Source: Planctomycetota bacterium (GTDB taxonomy: Bacteria > Planctomycetota > Phycisphaerae > UBA1845 > UTPLA1). From it: a DNA stretch of 64,000 nt. A model generated the notes under the pieces. The model had not been told where the DNA came from, did no database searches, and worked only from the letters and a program-made list of their open reading frames with translations. The stretch spans positions 164,075 through 228,074 of the forward strand of contig JAATGM010000059.1 of the NCBI GenBank assembly GCA_015654675.1, read 5' to 3'. The position numbers were made by a program, and so were the translations under genes. This document shows, piece after piece, positions 7,745-15,698 of this stretch (its first letter is position 1; each line of letters opens with the position of its first letter).

Positions 7745-9823
7745 TTACTTCTTCGCTGCTTCTCGCGCCGCCGTGACGACTTCCTCCTGAAGCGCCGCCG
7801 GAATCTTGCGGTACTTCAGAAACTCCATCGTAAACGACGCCTTGCCCTGCGACATCGACCGCACCTCGGTCGCGTAGCCGAACATCTCGGACAGCGGCAC
7901 GTCGGCCAGAATCGCCGTGGTCACGCCTCGCCGCTCGACATTGATGATCAACCCGCGCCGCGAAGCCAGATCGCCCGTGATGCCGCCCTGGAACTCAGTC
8001 GGCGTCTCAACCTCGACCTTCATAATCGGCTCAAGCAGGATCGGCGTCGATCGCAGGAACGTCTCTTTGAAACAATCCCGCGCACAAATCTGGAACGCCA
8101 GGTCCGACGAATCGACCGCGTGGCTCGATCCATCTTCCAGGATCATCTTCACGCCCACGATCGGGAAGCCCGCCAGCGGGCCCTTCGGAAGAATCTGCTT
8201 GAATCCCTTGTCGACCGACGGAATGTACTCGGTCGGAATCTTGCCGCCGAACACCTTGTTCTCAAACACATACGGAAGCTCAGATCCCTCCGGCAGCGGC
8301 TCCAGCCGGCCGACCACGTGGGCATACTGGCCCGATCCGCCGGTCTGCTTCTTGTGCTTGTAGTTGTACTCAACGACCTTCGTCGGGGCCTCGCGATAGC
8401 TCACCTTCGGCCGGCCGACATTCAACTCGACCTTGTATTCGCGCCGAATCCGCTCAGTGTAAATTTCAAGGTGCAACTCGCCCATACCGGCGATCAGCGT
8501 CTCGCTCGACTCATGATCGACGCGCACGTGGAACGTCGGATCCTCGCGCGAAAACCGATTCAGCGCCTTCGAAAGCTTGTCCCGATCGCTCGTCCGCGCC
8601 GGCGCGATCGCCAGCTCAATGACCGGCTCCGGAACATGGATCGATTCCAGCGAGTAGTTCACGCTCTCGTGGCAGAACGTGTCGCCCGACGCGCACTCCA
8701 TACCGACGACGGCAATGATGTCGCCCGCCGGCGCCGATTCGATTTCGACTCGGCTGTTCGCATGCATGCGAACCAACCGGCTGAAGCGAACTTCGCGCCC
8801 GGTGCGTGTATTGATATACCGCTCGCCGCGCTTGATCGTTCCCTGATAGATTCGAATGTAAGTCAACTGGCCGAACGTCTCGTCCACCAGCTTGAACGCC
8901 ATCGCCACCGCCGGCGCATCCGGATCGGCCGAAAGCGGCGTCTCCGCCCCGTCGTTGCTGATGTCGTCCGCAAAGACCTCGCGATCCAGCGGCGACGGCA
9001 GATACCGGCAAATAGCGTCAATCAGAAGCTGCACGCCCTTGTTGTCGTACGCGCTGCCCATCAGCACCGGCGTAATCTCGTTCGCGATCGTGTGTCGCCG
9101 GATGATCTTGTGCAGCATGTCCTCGGGGATCGGCTTCTCCTCCAGCATCAGCTCCATCAGCGAGTCGTCAAACAGCGACAACGAGTCGAGCATTCCCGAC
9201 CGCGCCGCCTGCGCCTCTGCCTTCAGCTCATCCGGAATTGCCACCCGCTTGACCTTGTCGCCGTGCTCACCTTCGAAATACACCGCCTCCATCGTGATCA
9301 GATCGATCAGTCCCTTGTGCTGGTCGCCCAGTCCGATCGGAAGCTGCAGCGGAACAACCGTCAGTTCCAGTTTCTCTTCAAGCCCCGCCATCACCGGAAC
9401 CGGATCGGCGCCCGTGCGGTCCAGCTTGTTGATAAACGCCAGTCGCGGAACCTGGTAGCGCTTCATCTGCCGATCGACCGTGATCGACTGCGACTGCACG
9501 CCCGCAACGCCGCACAACACCAGAATCGCCCCGTCCAGAACGCGCAGCGATCGCTCCACCTCGACCGTGAAGTCCACGTGTCCCGGCGTATCGATGATGT
9601 TGATCTGCTTGTCTTTCCAATGCACCGTCGTCGAAGCCGACGTGATCGTGATCCCGCGCTCGCGCTCCAGCTCCATGTGGTCCATCGTGGCTTCGCCTTC
9701 GTGGACCTCGCCGATCGCGTGCGTCTTCCCCGTGTAATAGAGAATCCGCTCGCTCAGGGTGGTTTTGCCCGAATCGATGTGGGCGGATATGCCGACGTTT
9801 CGGAGATTCGCTAACGCTTCCAT
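7745..9823 (-). CDS. fusA: Translation elongation factor G, mitochondrial/spirochaete-planctomycete type
   Basis: A full-length EF-G of 692 residues from the ATG at 9823, chosen because GAAGG lies just upstream and because homologues start near MEALANLRNVGIS. GTPase motifs are intact: P-loop AHIDSGKT (14-21), RGITI switch, DTPGH, NKLD. Domains II to V follow, including HLEIYTERIRREYKVE and QTGGSGQYAHV in domain IV. The P-loop has Ser where canonical bacterial EF-G has Ala (AHIDAGKT), and LRVLDGAILVLCGVAGVQ matches mitochondrial EF-G1 rather than typical fusA. This identifies the spdEFG/mtEFG1 group, whose members act in translocation, often with recycling handled by a second paralogue. It stands alone, not in a str operon. 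Confidence 0.93.
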   Translation of the reverse strand: MEALANLRNVGISAHIDSGKTTLSERILYYTGKTHAIGEVHEGEATMDHMELERERGITITSASTTVHWKDKQINIIDTPGHVDFTVEVERSLRVLDGAILVLCGVAGVQSQSITVDRQMKRYQVPRLAFINKLDRTGADPVPVMAGLEEKLELTVVPLQLPIGLGDQHKGLIDLITMEAVYFEGEHGDKVKRVAIPDELKAEAQAARSGMLDSLSLFDDSLMELMLEEKPIPEDMLHKIIRRHTIANEITPVLMGSAYDNKGVQLLIDAICRYLPSPLDREVFADDISNDGAETPLSADPDAPAVAMAFKLVDETFGQLTYIRIYQGTIKRGERYINTRTGREVRFSRLVRMHANSRVEIESAPAGDIIAVVGMECASGDTFCHESVNYSLESIHVPEPVIELAIAPARTSDRDKLSKALNRFSREDPTFHVRVDHESSETLIAGMGELHLEIYTERIRREYKVELNVGRPKVSYREAPTKVVEYNYKHKKQTGGSGQYAHVVGRLEPLPEGSELPYVFENKVFGGKIPTEYIPSVDKGFKQILPKGPLAGFPIVGVKMILEDGSSHAVDSSDLAFQICARDCFKETFLRSTPILLEPIMKVEVETPTEFQGGITGDLASRRGLIINVERRGVTTAILADVPLSEMFGYATEVRSMSQGKASFTMEFLKYRKIPAALQEEVVTAAREAAKK

Positions 9824-10142
9824 GATTACTACCTTCGGTCTCTTCGTTCGCAGTCCGGCTCGCATCGGTCTTCGCCGGCGACGCCTTTCTGCCCTATTTC
9901 TATGTCTTTCGGTGCATCCATCCCGCTAAACCAGCGTTAATCTTGCGCCAATTAGCGTCCGAACGCCCAAATCCGTCTCCCAGTATAGGGCTGCAAACCC
10001 TGTCCGCCTGCCGACACCAACCGGCAGGCCGCCAAACGGCTCTCCGGCTGTAACAAAAACCCCCGACGAGGAAATCCTGGTCGGAGGGCGGAACCCCTGC
10101 AAATCTTGCGAGACGTTTGCCGGCGGCTGGGTCCCCGGTGAA
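9824..10142. other. Intergenic stretch between fusA and rplT
   Basis: About 320 bases without a convincing gene. Reading on the minus strand it holds, first, the rplT-distal terminator (10053-10088), then an 8-bp perfect hairpin (GCCTGCCG at 10006-10013 pairing with CGGCAGGC at 10022-10029), then a possible -10 TATACT (9982-9987, minus strand) without a good -35 partner, and finally the fusA ribosome site GAAGG. It probably contains the fusA promoter and a structured leader, but I cannot fix the transcription start. Confidence 0.4.
10053..10088 (-). terminator. Rho-independent terminator of the thrS-infC-rpmI-rplT operon
   Basis: On the minus strand, 55 bases after the rplT stop, an 8-bp stem (CCTCCGAC at 10087-10080 with GTCGGGGG at 10067-10060, one T-G pair) closes a 12-base loop and is followed directly by TTTTTG. 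This is a textbook intrinsic terminator in the right orientation and place. Confidence 0.75.
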
Positions 10143-10514
10143 TTATGCCGCCGATCGCTTTGGCAGATGCGAACGGGCCAACTCGACGAACTTGTCAAAC
10201 GCCGCGGGATCGACGATTGCAATCTCGCTGAGCATCTTTCGATTCACGTCGCAGTTAGCCAGCTTCAACCCGTGAATGAGCTGGTTGTACGAAATATCGC
10301 GCTCCTGGCATGCCGCCGAGAGCCGAACGATCCACAACGCCCGAAACTCGCGCTTCCGCGCTCGCCGATCGCGTGTCGCATATCGACCCGCGCGGCGAAC
10401 CGTGTCGCGCGCCGGACCGAGCAGCTTGCTTCGCGCGCCATAGTAGCCCTTGGCTCGCTTGAGAAGTCGTTTGACCCGCTTGTGGTGGGCTACATGCGTG
10501 CGTGTACGCGCCAT
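10143..10514 (-). CDS. rplT: 50S ribosomal protein L20
   Basis: A 123-residue basic protein with the L20 signature throughout: MARTRTHVAHHKRVKRLLKRAKGYYGARSK at the start (given here only as family identity over residues 1-30), RRAGRYATRDRR in the middle and the FRALWIVRLSAA segment near residues 58-69. Length matches the family (about 118). L20 is an early 23S rRNA-binding assembly protein and in several bacteria represses its own operon. It is the last gene of the thrS-infC-rpmI-rplT cluster and is followed by a strong terminator. The C-terminus is slightly longer than usual (HLPKRSAA). Confidence 0.96.
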   Translation of the reverse strand: MARTRTHVAHHKRVKRLLKRAKGYYGARSKLLGPARDTVRRAGRYATRDRRARKREFRALWIVRLSAACQERDISYNQLIHGLKLANCDVNRKMLSEIAIVDPAAFDKFVELARSHLPKRSAA

Positions 10515-10556
10515 CGCCTGATTCTCCCTTGATCAATCCTGATATGAGCTTGCGGC

Positions 10557-10751
10557 TCAGGCCTGCAGCGCTCGAATCGCCTTCTTCGCGTACGGCCCGA
10601 TGATGAAACCGGCCTTGCGAAGCCGCTGTCGCCGGGAACCCGGCTTTCCGCTCATCAAGTGCCCGGTGAACTGCCGGCGGTGCTTGACCTTGCCGCGCGC
10701 CGTCACCTTCACGCGCTTCTTCAATCCCTTATGAGTCTTCATCTTCGGCAT
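10557..10751 (-). CDS. rpmI: 50S ribosomal protein L35
   Basis: A 64-residue protein starting MPKMKTHKGLKKRVKVTARG, with the typical MSGKPGSRRQRLRKAG segment. The open frame extends further upstream, but homology fixes the start at the ATG at 10751. Size and basic character match L35 exactly. It lies between infC and rplT in the conserved order and 42 bases before rplT. Confidence 0.96.
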   Translation of the reverse strand: MPKMKTHKGLKKRVKVTARGKVKHRRQFTGHLMSGKPGSRRQRLRKAGFIIGPYAKKAIRALQA

Positions 10752-10863
10752 CGCTGGCTCTTCCTTCATCTTGCGCCCAATGCGCAGAAAGAAAAGTGTA
10801 CCCGTCACTTTGCGGGTTGGCAAGACGAAATCCGCCGCGGCTATCCTGCTGCCGGGAAGAGAA

Positions 10864-11493
10864 TTACGAGCTCGGCTGGGCCGGCTCCGGCGCAGCGGCC
10901 GGGGCCACCGCAGCCGCTGAAATCGGCGCGGCCGCCGGCTTGGGCTTCGGCTTCGCATCCGCCGGTTTGCTGGGTTTCTTCGTCGGCGGCGGCGCTGCCT
11001 TCGCCGGAACCAGGACCATCGAAAGCCGCCCGCCCTCCATCTTCGGAGCGCGTTCCACCTTCGCGACCTCGTCCAGCTCCTTCATGATATCAATCAAGGC
11101 CTTATACCCAAGGTCCTGATGCTGCCGCTCGCGACCCTTGAAGACCATGGTAAATTGCACCCGGTCGCCGTGCTCCAGCCACTGCTTCGCGTGCTCAACC
11201 TTGATCAGCCGGTCGTGCGCATCCGTCTTCGGACGCATCCGCACTTCCTTGAGCTTCTGCTCGTGGTGCTTGTGCTTTTGTGACTTGGACTGGCTGTACT
11301 TGAACTTGCCATAGTCCATGATCTTGCACACCGGCGGACGTTCGGCCGGCGAAACTTCAACCAGGTCCATACCGACATCGCGCGCACGTCGCAGCGCCTC
11401 GTCTGTCTGGACCACCCCTGCCATGCCGCCAACCTCGTCGATCAGACGAATCGGCGAAATGCGAATCTGCTCATTGCATCGAAGGTTCTTAAT
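10864..11493 (-). CDS. infC: Translation initiation factor IF-3 with inferred ATT start codon
   Basis: IF-3 binds the 30S subunit, checks start-codon pairing and prevents subunit joining. The first ATG in frame (11424) falls inside the conserved N-domain: homology continues upstream as NEQIRISPIRLIDEVGG. The next in-frame stop upstream is only seven codons before 11493, and between them there is no ATG, GTG or TTG. ATT at 11493-11491 follows AGGTG by 7 bases and would begin the protein MKNLRCNEQIR, giving 209 residues. An AUU start is the known basis of IF-3 autoregulation in E. coli. The C-domain (KEVRMRPKTDAHD) is normal, but a Pro/Ala/Lys-rich tail of about 45 residues extends the end. It follows thrS by 47 bases. 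Confidence 0.93.
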   Translation of the reverse strand: MKNLRCNEQIRISPIRLIDEVGGMAGVVQTDEALRRARDVGMDLVEVSPAERPPVCKIMDYGKFKYSQSKSQKHKHHEQKLKEVRMRPKTDAHDRLIKVEHAKQWLEHGDRVQFTMVFKGRERQHQDLGYKALIDIMKELDEVAKVERAPKMEGGRLSMVLVPAKAAPPPTKKPSKPADAKPKPKPAAAPISAAAVAPAAAPEPAQPSS

Positions 11494-11540
11494 GGACCTA
11501 CACCTGCCTTTCTATTCCTACAAACATTCCCGCCCGGTGC

Positions 11541-13748
11541 TCAGCCGGCTCTCCCCGCCGGCCCCGCTCCCCCGGGCACGCTTTCTTCAACCATCATCTG
11601 CACGAACGCGTCCAGCGCCATATCGCCCGAACGTCGCCCGTCACGATCATTCACGTTCACCGTCTTCGATGCGGCTTCTTTCTCGCCGACGACCACGATG
11701 TATGGAACTTTCTGCTCCCGCGCCCGATGCTTCTTCGGACCGATCTTCTCGGCCGAATCATCCAGCTCCACCCGCACGCCTTTCTTCCGCAGCGCCCCGG
11801 CCACCTGCCCCGCGTACTCCGCGCTGGCGTCGCTGATCGAAGCCACTACCACCTGCACCGGCGCCAGCCACGCCGGAAACGCACCCTCAAAGTGCTCAAT
11901 CAGGATGCCGATGAACCGCTCCATGCTCCCCAGTGGAGCTCGATGGATCACCACCGGGCGGTGCGGGCGGTTGTCTTTCCCAACGTATTCCAGCTTGAAC
12001 CGCTCTGCCTGATTGTAATCGACTTGCACCGTCCCAAGTTGCCATTCCCGCCCAATGCAATCCTTGACCACAAAATCGATCTTCGGCCCGTAAAACGCCG
12101 CTTCGCCTTTCTCTTCCGTGGCCGCCAGTCCGGCCTGCGTTGCGGCCTTCCGCACCGCATCCTCCGACAGCGCCCACCCTTCCGGATTCTTGATGAACTT
12201 GGGATCCTCCGGATCGTGCAGCCCGATTCGAACGCGGTAATCCTTCAGCCCGAGCATATCGAGCACGTACCGCGTCAGACTCAAACACCCCGCCAGCTCC
12301 GCCTGAAGCTGCTCCGGCGTGCAATACAAATGCGCATCGTCCTGCGTAAAACCGCGCACGCGCGTCAATCCCGAAAGCTCTCCCGACTGCTCGTACCGAT
12401 AGACCGTCCCGAACTCCGCCAGTCGCACCGGCAGGTCGCGATAGCTCCGCGGCTCGCTCGCATAGATTCGCGCATGATGCGGACAGTTCATCGGCTTGAG
12501 CAGGAATCCGTCATCCACCTTGAGATGCTCGCGAATCACCTGCAGGTTGTGCTGCTGATGTCCCGGCGCAACCAGAAACCGCTTCGACTCCGGCTGCGAC
12601 TCGTCGTCCAGCAGTTCCTTCCACAGACGCGGATTGGCGACCTTCAGCTCGTCGAGATATTTCTGTTCCGCAGGCGACATCGGCTTGTCATCGCCGCGCT
12701 CATGCACCGCCACCCACAGCTCATTCAAAATGCGCGCCGTATCCGTCTCATACAAAGGCGGAAACTGCGATTCGCGGTAATACGGAAAGTGCCCGCTCGT
12801 GCGATAGAGCTCGAGCCGCCCGATATGCGGCGTAAACACCGTCTGATATCCCTGCTCGCGCAACTTGTCGCGCAGGTGCGTCTCCAGAATCAACCGCAGC
12901 ATCGCCCCCTTGGGCTTCCACAGCACGACACCGCTCCCCACCAGCGGATCAATCGTGAATAGCCCCAATTCCTGACCTATTTTGCGATGATCGCGCGACT
13001 TGGCCTGCTCCAGCTGCGCCAGGTAAGCATCCAGCTCCTTCTTCGCCGGAAACGCCGTCCCATACACGCGCTGAAGCTGCTGCTTCGTCGCATCGCCATG
13101 CCAGAACGCGCCCGCCACGCTCAGCAATTTGAACGCGCCGATCCGCCCTGTGCTGGGAACATGCGTCCCCATGCAAAGGTCTTCCCAAAATCGCCCCGGC
13201 TCCGCACCGGTGACGTAGAAACTCAGCACGTCCCCTTCGGCCCGCTCGGCGTTATCGACTTTGTACGGATTCCCCTCGGCCTGCAGCTTCTTCATCGCCG
13301 CGTCGCGCGACATCTCATACCGCTTGAACGGCCGATCTTCCTTCACGATCCGCGCCATCTCCGCCTCGATCGCGACAAAGTCCTCGGGCGTCAGTCGTTT
13401 GGCCAGATCGATGTCGTAGAAATATCCGTTTTCAACCGGCGGACCATAGACCAGCTTCGTCTCGGGGAAGAGCTTGCAGATCGCCTCGGCCATCACATGC
13501 GCCGTGCTATGTCGAATAATCCGCAGCGCGTCCGGGTTCTCGGCCTTCGCCGTCACAATCTCGAGCTTGCAGTTCCCCGGCAGAGGCGTCGCCAGATCCA
13601 CAAATCGCGCCGCCTGACCGGCCGGCGTAATCCGTCCACCAATCGCCGCGCGTGCCAGACCGGGGCCGATCTTCGCAGCCACGTCGCCGGCCGATGCGCC
13701 GTCCGGCATATCCAAGGTTTTTCCGTCAGGGAGCGTGATCGTCAGCAT
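11541..13748 (-). CDS. thrS: Threonyl-tRNA synthetase with an insertion in the catalytic domain
   Basis: Class II synthetase charging tRNA-Thr. The 735 residues comprise a TGS domain (about 1-65), an editing domain with HSTAH (80-84) and DLCMGTHVPSTG (190-201), a catalytic core with the zinc cysteine in MNCPHH (C422) and the motif 2 region YRYEQSGELSGL (450-461), and a C-terminal anticodon-binding domain (about 625-725). Bacterial ThrRS is usually about 640 residues; the extra length is mainly residues about 331-412, between SGHFPYYRESQFP and GFLLKPMNCP, where normal enzymes have about a dozen residues. It heads the thrS-infC-rpmI-rplT operon. Its start at 13748 (MLTITLPDGK) fits the TGS domain. 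Confidence 0.95.
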   Translation of the reverse strand: MLTITLPDGKTLDMPDGASAGDVAAKIGPGLARAAIGGRITPAGQAARFVDLATPLPGNCKLEIVTAKAENPDALRIIRHSTAHVMAEAICKLFPETKLVYGPPVENGYFYDIDLAKRLTPEDFVAIEAEMARIVKEDRPFKRYEMSRDAAMKKLQAEGNPYKVDNAERAEGDVLSFYVTGAEPGRFWEDLCMGTHVPSTGRIGAFKLLSVAGAFWHGDATKQQLQRVYGTAFPAKKELDAYLAQLEQAKSRDHRKIGQELGLFTIDPLVGSGVVLWKPKGAMLRLILETHLRDKLREQGYQTVFTPHIGRLELYRTSGHFPYYRESQFPPLYETDTARILNELWVAVHERGDDKPMSPAEQKYLDELKVANPRLWKELLDDESQPESKRFLVAPGHQQHNLQVIREHLKVDDGFLLKPMNCPHHARIYASEPRSYRDLPVRLAEFGTVYRYEQSGELSGLTRVRGFTQDDAHLYCTPEQLQAELAGCLSLTRYVLDMLGLKDYRVRIGLHDPEDPKFIKNPEGWALSEDAVRKAATQAGLAATEEKGEAAFYGPKIDFVVKDCIGREWQLGTVQVDYNQAERFKLEYVGKDNRPHRPVVIHRAPLGSMERFIGILIEHFEGAFPAWLAPVQVVVASISDASAEYAGQVAGALRKKGVRVELDDSAEKIGPKKHRAREQKVPYIVVVGEKEAASKTVNVNDRDGRRSGDMALDAFVQMMVEESVPGGAGPAGRAG

Positions 13749-13910
13749 TCAGTGCGGCTCAGCGTTTCCATACTTTCATGACAAAACAAAAACGGCGAAC
13801 GATTCCATCGCATGCGACAGGAGCCACGCCGCGTCGGATTATCCGACGAAACGGGCATCACAAAGCTGTCTGCGGTGTCATCATACGCCGTTTATTGGCT
13901 TTCGCTGCAA
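13749..13910 (-). promoter_or_regulatory. thrS leader with palindrome and weak promoter candidate
   Basis: The stretch upstream of thrS holds no gene. Reading toward thrS, a -10-like TATGAT (13885-13880) has a weak TTGCAG 19 bases upstream. Between it and thrS lies a near-perfect 17-bp palindrome (13832-13848, CGTCGGAT T ATCCGACG) that could be an operator or a leader hairpin. Promoter assignment is weak; the palindrome is directly visible. Confidence 0.4.
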
Positions 13911-13979
13911 TCACTTACATTCTTAACATACATTGCGTCCGCCCCCCAGTCAAGCACGTCCACGCAGATGCAACCTAAC

Positions 13980-14013
13980 CTACCATCCCTCATATGTATC
14001 TATAGGGATGTAG
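13980..14013 (+). promoter_or_regulatory. Hairpin in the 5' leader of the 54-residue lipoprotein gene
   Basis: CATCCCT (13984-13990) pairs perfectly with AGGGATG (14004-14010) around a 13-base AT-rich loop, and CTA/TAG extends the stem past a bulged C. It ends 35 bases before the GTG start. It may protect the leader or act in regulation; the function is not known. Confidence 0.45.
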
Positions 14014-14048
14014 GGGTTCCAAAGCTCGAACCAAGTAAGGGAGACACC

Positions 14049-14213
14049 GTGAAAACTCGTTTCGTTTCTCGTCTGGCAAAGGGCACTTTGATTTCCGCCC
14101 TCGTGCTTCCGTTCGTCACTGGCTGTGACACCGGCGGCGTCGATGTGGCCGCCATCGTTGGCGTCTCGATCGACGCGGCCCTGTCGATCCTTTCCATCGT
14201 CGGAGTCCTCTAA
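14049..14213 (+). CDS. Tiny lipoprotein (54 residues), unknown function
   Basis: GTG at 14049 is preceded by AAGGGAGA at ideal spacing. The product VKTRFVSRLAKGTLISALVL... has a basic start, a hydrophobic core and a lipobox FVTGC, leaving a mature lipopeptide of only about 29 residues (CDTGGVDVAAIVGVSIDAAL and a short remainder), itself hydrophobic and almost uncharged. The frame is open further upstream, but the signal peptide and ribosome site favour this start. The gene stands alone, faces the deacylase gene and overlaps its 3' end by 4 bases. I do not recognise a family. Confidence 0.6.
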   Translation: MKTRFVSRLAKGTLISALVLPFVTGCDTGGVDVAAIVGVSIDAALSILSIVGVL

Positions 14214-14695
14214 ACGCCCGCCTGACTGTCGGCGGCGAACTTGAGGATTCGCGGTGCCGCCACACGCCGATAGTCCGCCACCGACATCACAATCGAATCG
14301 GTCAGACTGCCCGCGTTGAACGCGATCTTGTCGTTCGCCACGATCGATTCGTCCACCAACAGCTCAAACGGCAGGATCGGTCGCCCAAACGGCGGCACCG
14401 ACCCGGGCACAAGTCCGGTCAGCTCCCGCAGTTCGTCCGCCGTCGCGAATCGCGTGCTCTTCACGCCAAGCTGTTTCTTGACGGCCCCGGAGTCGAGCTT
14501 GAGCGCGGCGCTCAGCACAAACAACCGAAACTCTCCGTCCGTCTTGATCAAAAGCGCCTTGCCACCGATTCGCACGTCTTCACCCCGCGCCTTCGCGGAC
14601 TCCTCCGACGTCAGCGTCGGCCCGTGCTGCACCGTTCGATACGGCACACCCTCGCGTGCCAGCCATTCGCAAATCGTTTCGAAAACCGTCACCAT
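14210..14695 (-). CDS. YbaK/ProX-type aminoacyl-tRNA deacylase domain protein
   Basis: A 161-residue single-domain protein from the ATG at 14695, which has GGGAGG four bases upstream. It matches the YbaK/EbsC/ProX fold: an N-terminal helix (FETICEWLAREGVPYRTVQH), a KALLIKTDGEFRLFVLSA strand pair, KKQLGVKSTRFATADELREL, and a GSVPPFG loop near residues 97-103, with family lysines retained. These proteins hydrolyse mischarged aminoacyl-tRNA such as Ala- or Cys-tRNA-Pro. Which mischarged tRNA is the substrate cannot be read from sequence. It is convergent with the tiny lipoprotein. Confidence 0.8.
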   Translation of the reverse strand: MVTVFETICEWLAREGVPYRTVQHGPTLTSEESAKARGEDVRIGGKALLIKTDGEFRLFVLSAALKLDSGAVKKQLGVKSTRFATADELRELTGLVPGSVPPFGRPILPFELLVDESIVANDKIAFNAGSLTDSIVMSVADYRRVAAPRILKFAADSQAGV

Positions 14696-14733
14696 CGCGC
14701 CTCCCGCGTCCAACGCGATATAATCCTAGCGTC

Positions 14734-14955
14734 ATGTGGTGGCAGTATGCGATCATCGCCGTCGTCGTAGCGGGCTCTGCCGCAATTGTCGTCCGGGCCC
14801 TCATCCGAACGCTTCGCGCCAAATCCTGCTCCGATACCGGCTGCGGTTGTTCCGCCACACGCCACTCCGACCCCCTGGCCGATCGCCGGGGCCGCGAAAT
14901 CCGAACCGTGCCGCTCAATATCACCCGGCCGCACGCGGTGCCGCCCAAATGTTGA
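14734..14955 (+). CDS. FeoB-associated-like Cys-rich membrane peptide
   Basis: A 73-residue protein starting MWWQYAIIAVVVAGSAAIVV: one N-terminal membrane helix followed by a short cysteine cluster (CSDTGCGC near residues 31-38). This layout matches the FeoB-associated Cys-rich membrane protein family, small peptides often near ferrous iron transporters and thought to bind iron. No feoB is present in the window. Its stop overlaps the start of the next gene (ATGTTGA), so the two are translationally coupled. The family call rests on the overall pattern. Confidence 0.6.
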   Translation: MWWQYAIIAVVVAGSAAIVVRALIRTLRAKSCSDTGCGCSATRHSDPLADRRGREIRTVPLNITRPHAVPPKC

Positions 14956-15644
14956 AAGGCAAGACTGTTATCGTAACCGGCGCGGGCCGCGGCATCGGCC
15001 GCGCCATCGCTCGCCGCCTCTCCGCTGCGGGAGCCAACGTCGCCATCGCCGCCCGCAGCGAACGCGAGCTGAACGAGACCCGCCGGCTGATCGCCCGCGA
15101 ATGCCTCGCCGTCACAGCCGATCTAACCCAGACCGAAGACGTCGATCGCCTCATCGACGAAGCCGTCGCCGCCTACGGCCGCCTTGATGGTCTCATCAAT
15201 AACGCCGGAGTCGCGCCCTGCGGCCCGATTGAGTCGTTGGAGCCCGATCAATTCGACGACTTGGTCGCAATCAACATCCGCGCCGTCTATCTCTGCTGCC
15301 GGGCCGCCTGGTCCAAAATGGCCGAGTCCGGCGGAGGCGTGATCGTCAACATGTCCTCACTCGCCGCCGAAGACCCGTTCCCTGGCTTCGCTGCCTATGG
15401 TGGCACCAAGGCTTTCGTGAACCTGTTCAGCCAGGCCCTCCACGCCGAAGGGCACCCTCAAAACATCCGCGTCTACTGCGTCGCTCCCGGCGCGGTCGAA
15501 ACCCAGATGCTCCGCGGCCCGTTCCCCGATTTTCCCGCTGACAAGGCCTTGGATGCCGACGAAGTCGCCACCCTCGTCGAATCGCTGTTCTCCCCCGCCG
15601 CCAAGCACATCGGCGGCCAACCCATCCGAATCCGCCGCCACTAA
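14949..15644 (+). CDS. Short-chain dehydrogenase/reductase
   Basis: A 231-residue classical SDR from the ATG at 14949. The nucleotide-binding motif TGAGRGIG (residues 10-17), the NNAG motif (about 83-86), the catalytic serine in NMSSLAAEDPFPG, and the YxxxK active site (YGGTK) are all in order. ARSER after the second strand carries an Arg, which suggests preference for NADP(H). The closest broad type is 3-oxoacyl-ACP reductase-like SDR, but the substrate cannot be assigned. It overlaps the small Cys-rich membrane gene by 7 bases. Confidence 0.88.
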   Translation: MLKGKTVIVTGAGRGIGRAIARRLSAAGANVAIAARSERELNETRRLIARECLAVTADLTQTEDVDRLIDEAVAAYGRLDGLINNAGVAPCGPIESLEPDQFDDLVAINIRAVYLCCRAAWSKMAESGGGVIVNMSSLAAEDPFPGFAAYGGTKAFVNLFSQALHAEGHPQNIRVYCVAPGAVETQMLRGPFPDFPADKALDADEVATLVESLFSPAAKHIGGQPIRIRRH

Positions 15645-15698
15645 TCGCTTTGCCGATCCGCTTTAGCCCCGCGTAACCCAAGTCCGATAAGACTAGTA

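Noticed and set aside
7670..9814. 714-codon plus-strand open frame
   Set aside because: It is the antisense shadow of the EF-G gene; its product is Arg/His-rich low-complexity sequence without any family resemblance.
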